DNA of 64,000 bases, from positions 992,001 to 1,056,000 of the forward strand of contig CAWCIY010000002.1 in the NCBI GenBank assembly GCA_963795715.1, read 5' to 3'. The stretch comes from JAFEDN01 sp963795715. GTDB lineage: Bacteria > Pseudomonadota > Gammaproteobacteria > Coxiellales > Coxiellaceae. The notes beneath the pieces were generated by a model. The model was not told the origin of the DNA, searched no databases, and saw only the letters and a program-made list of their open reading frames with translations. Shown in pieces: positions 26,981 through 35,881 of the stretch; positions within the stretch are counted from its first letter, which is position 1, and each line of letters opens with the position of its first letter. The position numbers and the translations under genes were made by a program.

Positions 26981-28285
26981 ATGAAAGAATTTCTTAAGCG
27001 CCGGTTTAAATTAGCAGAAAATCAAACCTCTCTCTCACAAGAAACCATGGCCGGCATCACCACCTTTTTGACCATGTCTTATATTATTTTTGTAAATCCG
27101 GCCATTTTACATACCGCAGGCATGGATTTTGGCGCCGCCTACGTCGCTACCTGTTTGGTTACCATTTTCGGCTGTTTGTTGGTCGGGCTGATTGCCAACT
27201 ATCCTATCGCCATCGCTCCGGCGATGGGCTTAAACGTGTTCTTCACTTATACCGTAGTACAGACACTGGGCTATACCTGGCAGCACGCGCTGGGCATCGT
27301 TTGTATTTCTGGAGTGGTCTTTTTGCTTTTAGTGCTCACCCGGGTGCGCCAATGGGTGATCGAATTGATGCCGGAAAGTATTAATGCGGGCATTGCCGCC
27401 GGCATCGGTTTATTTATCACCCTAATAGCATTAGAGAATAGCGGAATTATTGTAAGATCGGCCGGCAAGTCGCTGATTACGGCCGGTAGTTTTTCTGCTA
27501 CATCCAGCGTGCTTTTTTTCTTGGGGTTTTTTATCATTATCATCCTTGATTATTTTAAAATACGTGGCGCCATCATTCTTTCCATTTTAATTATTACCTT
27601 GATCAGCTTGTTTTTGCATTTAACACAGTTTCACGGTATTTTTGCCCTGCCACCCAGCTTAAAACCATCGCTGTTGAAACTACAAATTCCTAATATGTTG
27701 GAATTAAAAAATTTATCATTGTTATTTGCTTTTTTATTGGTGGGGTTTTTTGACGCCACCGGCACTCTGATTGGCGTTTTAAGACAACCCTTGTTCAGAC
27801 AGGATGCCAACCGCGCCCATCGTTTATCACGTGCCTTAGTGGCTGATAGTTTAGCTACAACCGCAGCCTCATTGTTGGGATCGGCCAGCACCAGTACCTA
27901 TATCGAAAGCGCTGCGGGCATTGAAGCAGGCGGACATACCGGATTAACAGCGCTGACCATCAGCGGCTTATTCTTACTGGCTTTGTTTATATCTCCCTTA
28001 GCGCAATCTGTCCCAAGTTTCGCGGTTGCACCTGCTTTGTGCTATGTTGGATTGCTGATGCTGCGTAATATCACTTATTTGCCGGTCAATGAACCTTTGG
28101 AGTTTATCCCGGCCATTATCATTGTCATTATGATCCCGTTTACATTCTCTATTGCCAACGGCTTAGGGATGGGGTTGGTAAGTTATGTGTTAATTAAGGC
28201 CTGTACTGGTAAAATCAAGCAACTCAATCCCATGCTGTGGGTTTTAGCGCTGGTTTTTGTTGTCTATTTTGCTTTTAATCAGTGA
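26981..28285 (+). CDS. AzgA-like NCS2 family purine (adenine) permease
   Basis: 434 residues with about 12-14 membrane segments. Features of the AzgA/COG2252 group are TMAGITTFLTMSYIIFVNPAIL at the N-terminus (first part), NYPIAIAPAMGLNVFFTY and LLGSASTSTYIESAAGIEAGG (the NCS2 signature region). It would import adenine, hypoxanthine or guanine with protons. The adjacent, nearly overlapping apt gene strongly suggests adenine uptake coupled to salvage. The gene starts 37 bp after the target duplication of the MITE/IS composite, which must now lie in its promoter region. Confidence 0.92.
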   Translation: MKEFLKRRFKLAENQTSLSQETMAGITTFLTMSYIIFVNPAILHTAGMDFGAAYVATCLVTIFGCLLVGLIANYPIAIAPAMGLNVFFTYTVVQTLGYTWQHALGIVCISGVVFLLLVLTRVRQWVIELMPESINAGIAAGIGLFITLIALENSGIIVRSAGKSLITAGSFSATSSVLFFLGFFIIIILDYFKIRGAIILSILIITLISLFLHLTQFHGIFALPPSLKPSLLKLQIPNMLELKNLSLLFAFLLVGFFDATGTLIGVLRQPLFRQDANRAHRLSRALVADSLATTAASLLGSASTSTYIESAAGIEAGGHTGLTALTISGLFLLALFISPLAQSVPSFAVAPALCYVGLLMLRNITYLPVNEPLEFIPAIIIVIMIPFTFSIANGLGMGLVSYVLIKACTGKIKQLNPMLWVLALVFVVYFAFNQ

Positions 28286-28290
28286 ACAAT

Positions 28291-28800
28291 ATGGAAAATT
28301 TACGCAATTATATCAGTGAAATCCCTGACTTTCCTAAGCCCGGAATTTTGTTCCGTGATATTTCTCCTTTACTAAAATATAAATTTTGCGAGACTATTGA
28401 TGCCTTAAGCGATTTATTTACAGCAACCGAATGGGCGCATTTTGAATTGATTGCTGGTATTGAGTCCAGAGGATTTTTGCTGGCCGGCGCCTTATCTTAT
28501 AAGCATAACAAAGGGTTAATTAAAATTCGAAAACCTGGCAAGCTGCCGAAAATTGCCGGGAAAATTCATTACGGTCTTGAATATGGGGAGAGCACCTTGG
28601 AAATGCAGCAAGGTGATGGCGCAAGGTTGTTAATTGTAGACGACTTAATCGCCACCGGCGGCTCTTTACAGGCGGCAGCAGAGCTGGCGCAGCAAGTCGG
28701 CTATCAAGTCGCCGGGCTGGTCACTTTGATTAATTTAACTGCATTGAATTCTTTCTGTTGGCATGAGTTGAAATGCCGGTCATTGATTAATTACTTATGA
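28291..28800 (+). CDS. apt: Adenine phosphoribosyltransferase
   Basis: About 169 residues; makes AMP from adenine and PRPP. Family motifs are IPDFPKPGILFRDISPLL, AGIESRGFLLAGAL, IRKPGKLP and the PRPP-binding LLIVDDLIATGGSLQAA. I use ATG 28291, which gives a normal N-terminus; a GTG at 28282 overlapping the permease stop (GTGA) is possible. It forms an operon with the permease. The C-terminus ends a little earlier than in E. coli Apt and lacks the last conserved loop, but is otherwise intact. Confidence 0.93.
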   Translation: MENLRNYISEIPDFPKPGILFRDISPLLKYKFCETIDALSDLFTATEWAHFELIAGIESRGFLLAGALSYKHNKGLIKIRKPGKLPKIAGKIHYGLEYGESTLEMQQGDGARLLIVDDLIATGGSLQAAAELAQQVGYQVAGLVTLINLTALNSFCWHELKCRSLINYL

Positions 28801-28818
28801 CGGTAGCGAGAGATTTTT

Positions 28819-29811
28819 TCAATCTGCCAGATCTTGGAGCATGGTCAGCCGCTTCTCTGAAAGCCAAGCTTTCCAACTGGTTTCATCCACTTGCGGATAT
28901 TTTATTTTACCAAAGTCGACCCACGTATCTCGATACTTAAGCCATTCCTTCTGCGTTTTTTTAATACTTTCAGGCGTTACCGTACCTAAAGAAAAATCAG
29001 AGTCGTTTTGGATTTGGTTATACACTTTATTCAGCTGCTGATCTATTTTAAGAGCCTGCCCCGAAGAATAATGAGGCAGATGACCGTTTTGTAAGCTTTT
29101 TAGCGAAGATAAAAACTCGTTCTCCAAACTTTCTTGTTCCTCAATTTGCAAAGCACTTCGAGCTGTACCACTTAAATCTATTTCATTACTAGCTCGAGTT
29201 TTAAAAAATGTCTGCGCAGATGTTTGCAGCATGGATAAGGCTTTTTTTTCTGTATCATTCCATGAAGTCGATAAGTTCGCAAATTGAGTTTGTTTTTTTA
29301 TCTGCGTTAATTTTTGCTTTTGTGCAGCACAAATCCCTGCCATATAACCGCTGGTAATATCATCACAGATATCAAAATCCGCCCCTTGCCAGTTTTTATT
29401 TTTGAGTTGAACTAAATGCATTACACGGCCTTGAATTTCAGCCGGGGCAAAACCTGCCTTACAAGCAAATCGAATGGCCAAATCCCAGTTTCTATCCACT
29501 GCTTTAGCATTAGCATAAATCATGGTAAGAACACCGTAATTATGCGTCGCAAAAGCACATTGACGCGCAGTAACATAGTCTGAGGTTTGATTTAATCCAT
29601 AATAAAGATCAGTGGCCTCACACTTATGCAATTTTTTTAATAAATCATTATTTGGTTGATCGTTGTTTGGAATGAGAGTTTTTTGAGCTTGATAACAGAT
29701 ATCTTTAACTTCATGCGAGACTAATGAAAAATTAGGATCTTCAGTTGCCGCCAAGCACACATTAGATAATCCCAAAAAAACCAGTATCATTTTACCGATC
29801 GCTCTTTTCAT
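28819..29811 (-). CDS. Secreted protein with LprI-like (DUF1311) C-terminal domain
   Basis: 330 residues with a signal peptide (MKRAIGKMILVFLGLSNVCLAATEDP is split by a cleavage after CLA). The C-terminal 80 residues resemble the LprI/DUF1311 lysozyme-inhibitor-like family: LNKVYNQIQND, then TQKEWLKYRDTWVDFGK. The central region holds repeated cysteines spaced as in Sel1-like or DUF1311 tandem proteins (CEATDLYYGL, RQCAFATHNYG, FACKAGFAPAEIQGR). Likely periplasmic. It may inhibit host lysozyme, by analogy only. It is single, convergent with apt. Confidence 0.65.
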   Translation of the reverse strand: MKRAIGKMILVFLGLSNVCLAATEDPNFSLVSHEVKDICYQAQKTLIPNNDQPNNDLLKKLHKCEATDLYYGLNQTSDYVTARQCAFATHNYGVLTMIYANAKAVDRNWDLAIRFACKAGFAPAEIQGRVMHLVQLKNKNWQGADFDICDDITSGYMAGICAAQKQKLTQIKKQTQFANLSTSWNDTEKKALSMLQTSAQTFFKTRASNEIDLSGTARSALQIEEQESLENEFLSSLKSLQNGHLPHYSSGQALKIDQQLNKVYNQIQNDSDFSLGTVTPESIKKTQKEWLKYRDTWVDFGKIKYPQVDETSWKAWLSEKRLTMLQDLAD

Positions 29812-29852
29812 GAAGATATTCTACTTCGAGCGTCGTTTTGTAGCAATAAAAA

Positions 29853-29874
29853 ACAGGCGCCATAAGGCGCCTGT
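29853..29874 (-). terminator. Rho-independent terminator
   Basis: Stem ACAGGCGCC/GGCGCCTGT with a 4-nt loop, followed on the minus strand by TTTTTTATT. It ends the 146-residue secreted protein gene (stop at 29893). Confidence 0.85.
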
Positions 29875-29892
29875 AAGGCTATATGTCTTATT

Positions 29893-30333
29893 TTAATAAG
29901 TACGGTAGTGATGGCGATGTGGAACCATTGGCCCATATGCTCCCTCAGCGGGTGCAAATAAGCGGCAGCTAAAAGTACCATCATAGCCAAAGTTATCACT
30001 CCAGCCCCATTCACCGAATTGGGTCCAGCCTGCTTTCATAATAACGCTGTCCATAACCCCGTAAGTTCTACCGCAGTTCACCGTGACTAATGGTTGGTGC
30101 AACGGAGAAGCAAAGAAAAATAAATCACGGGTTAGCGGACCATTGATTGGGTAAGTGTACTGACCACCTGAGGGGACCGTACCTTCAGCAATGGGGTTAT
30201 AAACAGGACCTAAGCTAACTATGAACATAACCGGTTCACTATATCTATTAACAAAGGTAACTGTTCCTGCATAACCGGCTACACTTGCAGCTAACGTTGA
30301 GGCTGCGAAAAGTCCGATTAAAAGTTTTTTCAT
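29893..30333 (-). CDS. Small secreted protein of unknown function
   Basis: 146 residues with a clear signal peptide (MKKLLIGLFAASTLAASVAG, cleavage probably after YAG). The mature part is rich in Gly, Pro, Tyr and Phe, begins TVTFVNRYSEPVMFIVS and carries two cysteines (VNCGRT, FSCRLF) that could form a disulfide. The C-terminus ends in a His-rich MVPHRHHYRTY. The N-terminal pattern suggests a small beta-sandwich, but I do not recognise a family. It has its own terminator and is probably well expressed. Confidence 0.65.
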   Translation of the reverse strand: MKKLLIGLFAASTLAASVAGYAGTVTFVNRYSEPVMFIVSLGPVYNPIAEGTVPSGGQYTYPINGPLTRDLFFFASPLHQPLVTVNCGRTYGVMDSVIMKAGWTQFGEWGWSDNFGYDGTFSCRLFAPAEGAYGPMVPHRHHYRTY

Positions 30334-30679
30334 ATATTATCTCCTCTATAAGTCTTCATAGTCTTCCCGATTAAATATAGACCATTTTTTGGTCAAAAAT
30401 TAGGCGTTTATAGTAAGTGCTTGAAATTTAATAAGAAAAAAAAATTAATCATTTAATTAATTACATATAAAATTCATTAAATGCAGTGACTTAGGGCACA
30501 TTACTTATTTTCTTCGTAAAAAACCAAATTTTATTTTTAGAAACGAGAATCAATCTGTGCTTCTCCCCTACCGTCAATTATCTCAATATCATTATGAACG
30601 ACGGGTAGTATTTTGTCCCGCGGGGAGCGGAGCAACCTTTCCCTTGATTCCAGGCTCTGACTTTGCCAGAGCCCCGGAT
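30334..30679. other. Intergenic region with a diverged repeat
   Basis: AT-rich promoter-like sequence up to about 30600. A G/C-rich stretch at 30612-30690 follows, with a hairpin (GGCTCTG/CAGAGCC) and an arrangement reminiscent of the family A core, but too diverged to assign firmly. No gene is seen. Confidence 0.4.
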
Positions 30680-32020
30680 TCAACCCGGGAACTCTAAGGG
30701 GTTGACTTTATAATCTCGCGGAGCTACGTCAGGAACCGTCCTTTTTAGTGGTCTGCATATCCCGCTTTGTAAATTTCCACAGCCATAAAGAGTATAGCGT
30801 ATAGGATATTCTGAAACGTAAGTATTTAATAGAAATTGTATCGCATCTGAAGTTTCATGCCCCCACCTACCTGCTCTTAAGGTTGGATGTTTCCTAAGCA
30901 CATCATTTACAATATTTTTAACTGAAGTACCTTTATTTTCATTATCTTGCATATGTTCAAACAGGTTTTCTATTAACAACACAATACCATTCTTTTTTTC
31001 TAATTTGAGGTTTTTATAAGGAAAAAAACAATAAGATTTTTCAAGTTCTGATTTCAAATTTTTATATTTAACTAACAGAAGGTATATGCAAAATGCAATG
31101 CTATCTTCGGGTTTCTTTTCGAAATTGTTCTTTGATTTAATGGGGGTAAAAGGTGTTAAATGATTCGATGATATATAGTCTTTTAAGGAGTCAATTGATT
31201 CTTTTTTGTCTGCTAAATTATTTGTTAAATTCCAAATTTCTTTAAATTCTATTTTGGTCTTTCCAGCCTTTTGAATAAACTCTACTTTTGATTCTGTGTA
31301 TACATAGGAATTTGAAGGTTCTATTTCTAATACTTCATTGAGTTCTGCCATTATTCTTTCTGCATGCTGAATGCTTAATTCTGGCTGGTATTTCGTATTA
31401 CGCAATTCAACTGCATCCACACAATAAAATTCTGGAATGTCCATACCAGAGTCTCTAAGCTTTTGAGCCTCTTCTAAATGGCTTTTTTTTCTATCATCCA
31501 CTAAACAAACATCTTGAGGATCAATCTCTAAGTTTTCAGCTACGTACGCCATTACCTCAAACTTTGGCTTCCTCGTTATTATAAATCCCGATACCCCAGA
31601 CATTTTTACCTCGTCTGTTTTGCATTCATCCAAACAGCTATGATTTTTATGGAGGCAAAAATGTTTAGGACCAGAGTCTGTATTAGGGAATTTAGTATAA
31701 TAAAAATCATTTTCCTTTTGCCTTTTTATGTTTGGGTTAACATACAAATAATCCTTAAGTTGCGTCATTACTTCAATACATGCCGGGTCAAATGCACTTC
31801 TAGAAGACAAAATTATATAAATTACTTCGATTTGTTTTTTTCTTTTATTATCTCTTGTTTTTTTTAACCGATCTTGGAAAAACTGAGCATTCCCTTCTTT
31901 ATTTCCATTCCAGATGTTAGTTTCTTCTCCTCTAAGAAATTTAACACTACAAAAGGGGGACAATTTATTAGTATTTACCAGGAAATCATCAAAATCTAAA
32001 AAAACTAGCTTTCTACTCAT
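30680..32020 (-). CDS. HAD-like protein, effector-like, unknown role
   Basis: 446 residues. The N-terminus has a HAD-type motif I, FLDFDDFL (D9 and D11), a motif II-like IILSSRS near residue 70 and a motif IV-like VCLVDDRKKSHLEEAQ near 190. These suggest a haloacid dehalogenase-type phosphatase or nucleotidase domain of about 210 residues. The remaining 230 residues are Lys/Glu-rich with predicted helices and no family I recognise; a final segment (HPTLRAGRWGHETSDAIQFLL) looks like a compact helical domain. It has no signal peptide. The AT-rich codon use and orphan status fit a host-directed effector, which is inference. Confidence 0.6.
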   Translation of the reverse strand: MSRKLVFLDFDDFLVNTNKLSPFCSVKFLRGEETNIWNGNKEGNAQFFQDRLKKTRDNKRKKQIEVIYIILSSRSAFDPACIEVMTQLKDYLYVNPNIKRQKENDFYYTKFPNTDSGPKHFCLHKNHSCLDECKTDEVKMSGVSGFIITRKPKFEVMAYVAENLEIDPQDVCLVDDRKKSHLEEAQKLRDSGMDIPEFYCVDAVELRNTKYQPELSIQHAERIMAELNEVLEIEPSNSYVYTESKVEFIQKAGKTKIEFKEIWNLTNNLADKKESIDSLKDYISSNHLTPFTPIKSKNNFEKKPEDSIAFCIYLLLVKYKNLKSELEKSYCFFPYKNLKLEKKNGIVLLIENLFEHMQDNENKGTSVKNIVNDVLRKHPTLRAGRWGHETSDAIQFLLNTYVSEYPIRYTLYGCGNLQSGICRPLKRTVPDVAPRDYKVNPLEFPG

Positions 32021-32358
32021 ATAACCTTCTTTTTAATTTTATAGTCTGAACCGCACTCTACCGACGAACAGTTTTAACAACATATATAGAAATCATTAAA
32101 ATAATCTTAAAATGATTTCCGCGTCACGAAAAACTGAATTATTGAACAGTATGCCTTAAAGGTGCATCGAGTTGATGGCTATTCTAAGTGAAATTTTAAA
32201 CTGTAACAAGGCGAGATTATAATAAAAGTACGAACAGTAAATTTGAGAGAATTGCTTTATCAGTTTGCCTTCCCTCCTGAAATCTTCAATACAGATGGGG
32301 AAAATACCTGAGAAAATTTTGTCTAGTCCAAAGGATAATTTTCTCTACACGACAAAAT
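32021..32358. other. Intergenic region without recognisable features
   Basis: AT-rich. I see no ORF, tRNA or clear repeat. It should contain the promoter of the HAD-like gene (minus strand) next to 32020. Confidence 0.4.
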
Positions 32359-32640
32359 TCATGATCTAGCCTCCCCAATGGGAGTTAAATAAGGAATTCT
32401 AATAAATTCAGTTATTTGTCTAATTTTATTTTGCCCTTGAAAAAGGATGTCTCGAATAAAATCAAGGCCATAACGAAAATAGCTATATTGAGGTCTTTGA
32501 TTTTCTTTAAATTGCTTTTGAAAAAAAGGCTTTTTCACGGCCCTCCATTCTCCTACACGGTGAGCCCAAGCAAATGCTATGGATAATACCGTTACTAATT
32601 TTTTGATTCGGTCCGTATCCACCGTGTGAGTTTCTTTCGT
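32359..32640 (-). pseudogene. IS4-family transposase remnant (C-terminus)
   Basis: About 90 codons ending at 32359 match the C-terminal tail of IS4-type transposases: ETHTVDTDRIKKLV, then LSIAFAWAHRVGEWR and YFRYGLDFIRDIL. The catalytic DDE domain is absent. The flanking sequence up to about 32740 shows no further recognisable transposase. It is a dead fragment and evidence of past IS activity. Confidence 0.7.
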
Positions 32641-32871
32641 AATACATTATCTTTTTGCGAAAGATTCAATTTTAAATTAGCCTGGTCCCAATAACTTTTA
32701 AAATAGGTCTGCTGCGCCTTGACGGCTGCCGTTTTTAATTATTCGGTAGCTTGGCAAAAAGGTTCAACTACCCTGTTCCTGTATTAACCGTCATTGCTTC
32801 GCTAACGTTCCCCATGACGAAGCTATAAATAATTTATGAATTCTCACAGGTCCTAAAAGGGTTGATCTGTA
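32641..32871. repeat. Repeat-bearing gap
   Basis: No gene seen. A family B fragment lies at about 32790-32815 (CATTGCTTCGCTAACGTTCC), running into ATGACGAAGC, as in the flanks of other copies. Confidence 0.45.
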
Positions 32872-32900
32872 TTGACAATTAGTAAATTTATCTATATACT
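32872..32900 (+). promoter_or_regulatory. Strong candidate sigma-70 promoter
   Basis: TTGACA (32872-32877) and TATACT (32895-32900) with a 17-bp spacer, 67 bp upstream of the ATG at 32968. Confidence 0.6.
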
Positions 32901-32967
32901 GCATTAACAATTTATTTATTAGAATGATAACTTAAACAATATTTAAATCAAAAAGAGGTAAAATTCA

Positions 32968-33369
32968 ATGAAGGGTGATGATATCGTTCTTGATAATAAA
33001 GGTCATAATTTTCCTACGTCCTTAGTGATAGCAATCGTTCTTGAACAACTTGGCGACCAAATAAATATAAAAGAAAATGAAGTTGTGGAAATAGTGCAAA
33101 AAGTTGAGAATCAATTGGCAGCAGACTATGAAGAACGGTTCAACAATTTGGATTTAGAATCTGAGCAAGAAGAAGATTTTGCTCAATTACAAATCTGGCT
33201 AACCTCCTCTATTAAAGCTGCCGTTCTTCCCGAAATAAATAGAATAAATGAGAAATATCGAGATTTAACCAAATCCCATGTATTAAGTATTTTTAAACAA
33301 ATTGATACAAAAAATAATTCAACAGAACTGACAAAACTGACTGAACATATAATTTCTAGTTATATATAA
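32968..33369 (+). CDS. Small acidic protein of unknown function
   Basis: 133 residues, rich in Glu, Asp, Asn and Ile, with no signal peptide or membrane segment; predicted mostly helical (KENEVVEIVQKVENQLAADYEERF). I recognise no family. It has AGAGGT upstream of the ATG and a near-consensus promoter, so it is probably expressed. The surrounding IS remnants and repeats suggest recently acquired or fast-evolving DNA. A short effector or an orphan accessory protein are the options. Confidence 0.55.
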   Translation: MKGDDIVLDNKGHNFPTSLVIAIVLEQLGDQINIKENEVVEIVQKVENQLAADYEERFNNLDLESEQEEDFAQLQIWLTSSIKAAVLPEINRINEKYRDLTKSHVLSIFKQIDTKNNSTELTKLTEHIISSYI

Positions 33370-33529
33370 AGTGATCAGCAATTCCGCTGTAAAGACGAAA
33401 TGACCCAGAAAGAGGCAGCCAAGCAACCAGGTTTAAGCAGCCCTGTGGGTTTAAGGCATTTCTATTGCCAAAGCGCTTAAAGGTTTGCAAACCAAAGCCA
33501 ATGCGGCAGCGGCGATTCTATAGTTTGTA
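33370..33529 (+). other. Gap with family A end and helix-turn-helix remnant
   Basis: A single family A end (CAGCAATTCCGCTGT) lies at 33374-33388. From about 33402 one frame reads MTQKEAAKQPGLS, which resembles the N-terminal helix-turn-helix of transposases (usual form: TQKEAAKLLGLS). It breaks down after about 13 codons. A remnant at most. Confidence 0.35.
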
Positions 33530-33870
33530 CCTACATTCCTGCGATCTTTTAGATTTTTTCTGATTAAATAAATCATACTAGCCACTTTATTAGTCATTGC
33601 TTCGCTAACGCTTCCAATGACGCTCTTGTTCCCTCTCCCGTACCCGGGAGAGGGTTAGGGTGAGGGCATTTGTTAAATTTTTGAGCCCCCTCACCCCGAC
33701 CCTCTCCCCCGAGTACGGGGGAGAGGAAGGAGTAGAGCGCGTCTTTTCTAATATTTCCCCATCTTCTTTGGGGGTGGGGTGCTCGCAATGACGTGGTGAA
33801 ATTTATTAACCTGCTGATTTTTATTGATAACTTAATTGTAAAACTTCAAAAAAGATCGCAGGAATGTGGG
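33530..33870. mobile_element. Family D MITE, copy 1 (with nested repeats)
   Basis: Terminal inverted repeats of about 21 bp (left arm starts CCTACATTCCTGCGATCTT; right arm is its complement with one mismatch) enclose 341 bp. A perfect 6-bp direct repeat, TTTGTA, flanks it at 33524-33529 and 33871-33876. The interior contains family B and family C repeats (33593-33791), which explains why it is longer than copy 2 at 57021-57252. No transposase is encoded. Confidence 0.7.
33631..33730. repeat. Family C palindromic repeat
   Basis: Two hairpins of the form CCCTCTCCCG...CGGGAGAGGG linked by a TTAGGGTGAGGG/CCCTCACCC pair. A related copy lies at 34866-34951. Repeats of this type are widespread in bacterial intergenic regions. 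No function is evident. Confidence 0.6.
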
Positions 33871-34155
33871 TTTGTAAAAAACAAACCAGCTAATAAAGAA
33901 ACTCCTCAGGAAGCTTATAACCAATTGGTAACGAAAATTGAATCCCAGCTTCAAAAAAGTAGTAGTAGCTTGGGCCGTTCCGAGCAAACTAAAGCTTATT
34001 ATGAATTAATAGTAACCGTGAGCAAAATCTATATACCAGGTAGAAAGAAGGCCCTTTCAAACGCATTAGACTTAATAATTCCAGAGTTTAAGAAGCAATT
34101 TAATTTGGGTCAGGGACAAGTAACGGTACCAGCAGTCTCCAAATCTTTTAAGTAA
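33793..34155 (+). CDS. Unknown protein, N-terminus probably replaced by a MITE end
   Basis: The frame is 120 codons from GTG, but the first 26 residues (up to SQECGFV) are translated from the right end of the family D element. The part outside it (KNKPANKETPQEAYNQLV... to VSKSFK) is about 94 residues, helical and without a recognised family. No internal ATG or strong ribosome-binding site is visible, so the original start is presumably lost and the gene may be dead. It overlaps the convergent LysE-type gene by 8 bp. Confidence 0.4.
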   Translation: MVKFINLLIFIDNLIVKLQKRSQECGFVKNKPANKETPQEAYNQLVTKIESQLQKSSSSLGRSEQTKAYYELIVTVSKIYIPGRKKALSNALDLIIPEFKKQFNLGQGQVTVPAVSKSFK

Positions 34156-34756
34156 ATAATGGTATCAACGATAAAACTAATAAAATAGCCATAGTGATAT
34201 TAAAACAACGTAAATATTGGGGGCGGTCTAAAAATCTCTGAATCCAGTTACCACATAGGGTCCAGACTCCGCCGCTGAAACAAACGAAAATAAGAAAAAC
34301 GGCTATTAAAATAGAAATATTTAAAAAGAAATGTTGTAAGGGTACATATGTGGTCACCCCCACTACGGCCATGAGCCAGGCTTTGGGGTTAATCCATTGA
34401 AAAATCACGGCTTGGAGAAAGGAAATAGGTTTTTTACCTTCAGCCTTGTCTGATTGAATCTGTCCAGAACGTAAAATCTGCCAAGCTAAAAATAACAAAT
34501 ATAAAGCGCAACCATAGCGTAAGATGGTTTCTAAAAAGGGCCATTTGGTAAAAATTTCCCCTAATCCTAGGCCGGAAACTAAAACTAAAATGGCAAAACC
34601 AATGGTCACGCCTAAAATGTGGGGCACGGTACGTTTAAAACCAAAATTGACACCCGATAAAAATAACATGGTGTTGTTAGGCCCAGGCGTAATACTGCTG
34701 ACGAAAGCAAAGGTTAAAAAAGCGAATAAAATACTGTAAGAAGAGAAGATTGACAT
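34148..34756 (-). CDS. LysE/RhtB-family amino acid exporter
   Basis: 202 residues with six hydrophobic segments. The N-terminal family signature is SSITPGPNNTMLFLSGVNFGFKR (residues 20-42, in part) with the conserved SxxPGPNN. IFQWINPKAWLMAVVG is also typical. It exports amino acids (lysine, threonine or homoserine are typical) as relief from excess. The substrate cannot be assigned. It is single and convergent with the preceding small gene. Confidence 0.9.
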   Translation of the reverse strand: MSIFSSYSILFAFLTFAFVSSITPGPNNTMLFLSGVNFGFKRTVPHILGVTIGFAILVLVSGLGLGEIFTKWPFLETILRYGCALYLLFLAWQILRSGQIQSDKAEGKKPISFLQAVIFQWINPKAWLMAVVGVTTYVPLQHFFLNISILIAVFLIFVCFSGGVWTLCGNWIQRFLDRPQYLRCFNITMAILLVLSLIPLFT

Positions 34757-35063
34757 TTGCGCTTATTTTACCAAAAAAGACTAAATTTTTCAAACTTACT
34801 TAAGCAGCTCCCCCGAGTCAACGGGTCCCCTCTGAAGCGCATAGCCGTCAGGTTAAGGCTTTTCTTCTATTCCCCCTCTCCCCCAAAATTGGGGGTGAGG
34901 GGGTTTTGTTTTAAAAACCCTCACCCTAACCCTCTCCCACAAGTGGGAGAGGGAATAATAAACTTTAACTTGACGCCTATGCGCTGAAGCGAACTGCTGA
35001 AATTTCTTGATATTTTTTTAATAATAAAAGAATATTATATTTAAAAAAACTAGGTGCGTAAAA
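34757..35063. repeat. Intergenic region with family C repeat
   Basis: Family C hairpins occupy 34866-34951 (CCCCTCTCCCCCAAAATTGG and CCCTCACCCTAACCCTCTCC types). They are flanked on both sides by short matching pieces (AAGCGCATAGCCGTCAGGTT near 34838 and the inverse ACTTGACGCCTATGCGCTGA near 34970), so the whole 34838-34990 unit is an imperfect inverted repeat. The AT-rich remainder should carry the promoter for the gene at 35064. Confidence 0.55.
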
Positions 35064-35864
35064 ATGAAAAAAGATCAATTAGGTAAAATTCAAAGTTTAT
35101 TGTTACATTGGAGCAAAGAAACGGAAAACATGATGAAGCTTGCCCAAAAAGATCCTCTTTTACAAGATTCAGAACAAAGTACTACGCTGAAGCATTATTA
35201 CCAAGTTTTGAATGAAATTACTCAATATGCAAATCAATTATTTGACTCAAACTCTTGTAAAGCTGTTTTGATTCTTAAAAAACTTCATGATGCCAGCAAT
35301 AAGTTTGGTGACCAAAAAGGCCAAAAAGGATACCCTAAAGTAATCCATGCGCTCAACCCCTATGAAATTGTGTTTGCTCATCAATATTTATACTACACTC
35401 AGGAAATCTTTGAGGGCTTGTCGGGCGCCGCTGATGAGTTCAAAGAGAAGAAGCTGGGCAAATTTTTGGGCGGTATGTTTTCATCTATGTTAAATCTAGA
35501 ACAAATTTTAAAACATGCAGAAGAAAATCATCATAAGCTCAAAAGCAACCTTCCGCAAATTTTATCTGCAACAAAAGAGAATATAGATAAAATTCAATCT
35601 CCGGCATTCGTAATCATCGAAGATGAAAAACATGCTTTGAGTTCACCGGTGGAAATCTGTTTAGTAAACTTATCGGCCGATTCAGGCGCCCATCGCCTCC
35701 AGTTAAATGTGACCCCGAAGGAAATTGAGCTTTTATCCTATCCGGTGATACAAAGAACTGAGATTAATAAAATAATATACGATGCTTTAATCTATAAAAT
35801 TTGTGCTTCAGTTAATTTTGTGTATCCAATGAGCTCAAACCTGTTATTTCGTGCACGTTCCTAA
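35064..35864 (+). CDS. Unknown cytosolic protein, effector-like
   Basis: 266 residues, Lys/Glu/Leu-rich and mostly helical, with no signal peptide or membrane segment. I recognise no family. The first 180 residues look like a helical bundle (LHWSKETENMMKLAQKD; KHAEENHHKLKSNLPQIL), then a short mixed region. It is an isolated gene in repeat-rich DNA with AT-rich codon use, typical of the orphan proteins here. No T4SS signal can be established by eye. Confidence 0.55.
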   Translation: MKKDQLGKIQSLLLHWSKETENMMKLAQKDPLLQDSEQSTTLKHYYQVLNEITQYANQLFDSNSCKAVLILKKLHDASNKFGDQKGQKGYPKVIHALNPYEIVFAHQYLYYTQEIFEGLSGAADEFKEKKLGKFLGGMFSSMLNLEQILKHAEENHHKLKSNLPQILSATKENIDKIQSPAFVIIEDEKHALSSPVEICLVNLSADSGAHRLQLNVTPKEIELLSYPVIQRTEINKIIYDALIYKICASVNFVYPMSSNLLFRARS

Positions 35865-35881
35865 AGAATTAAGCAGTTTTT

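Noticed and set aside
33594..33788. 64-codon minus-strand ORF
   Set aside because: Consists of family C and B repeats only.
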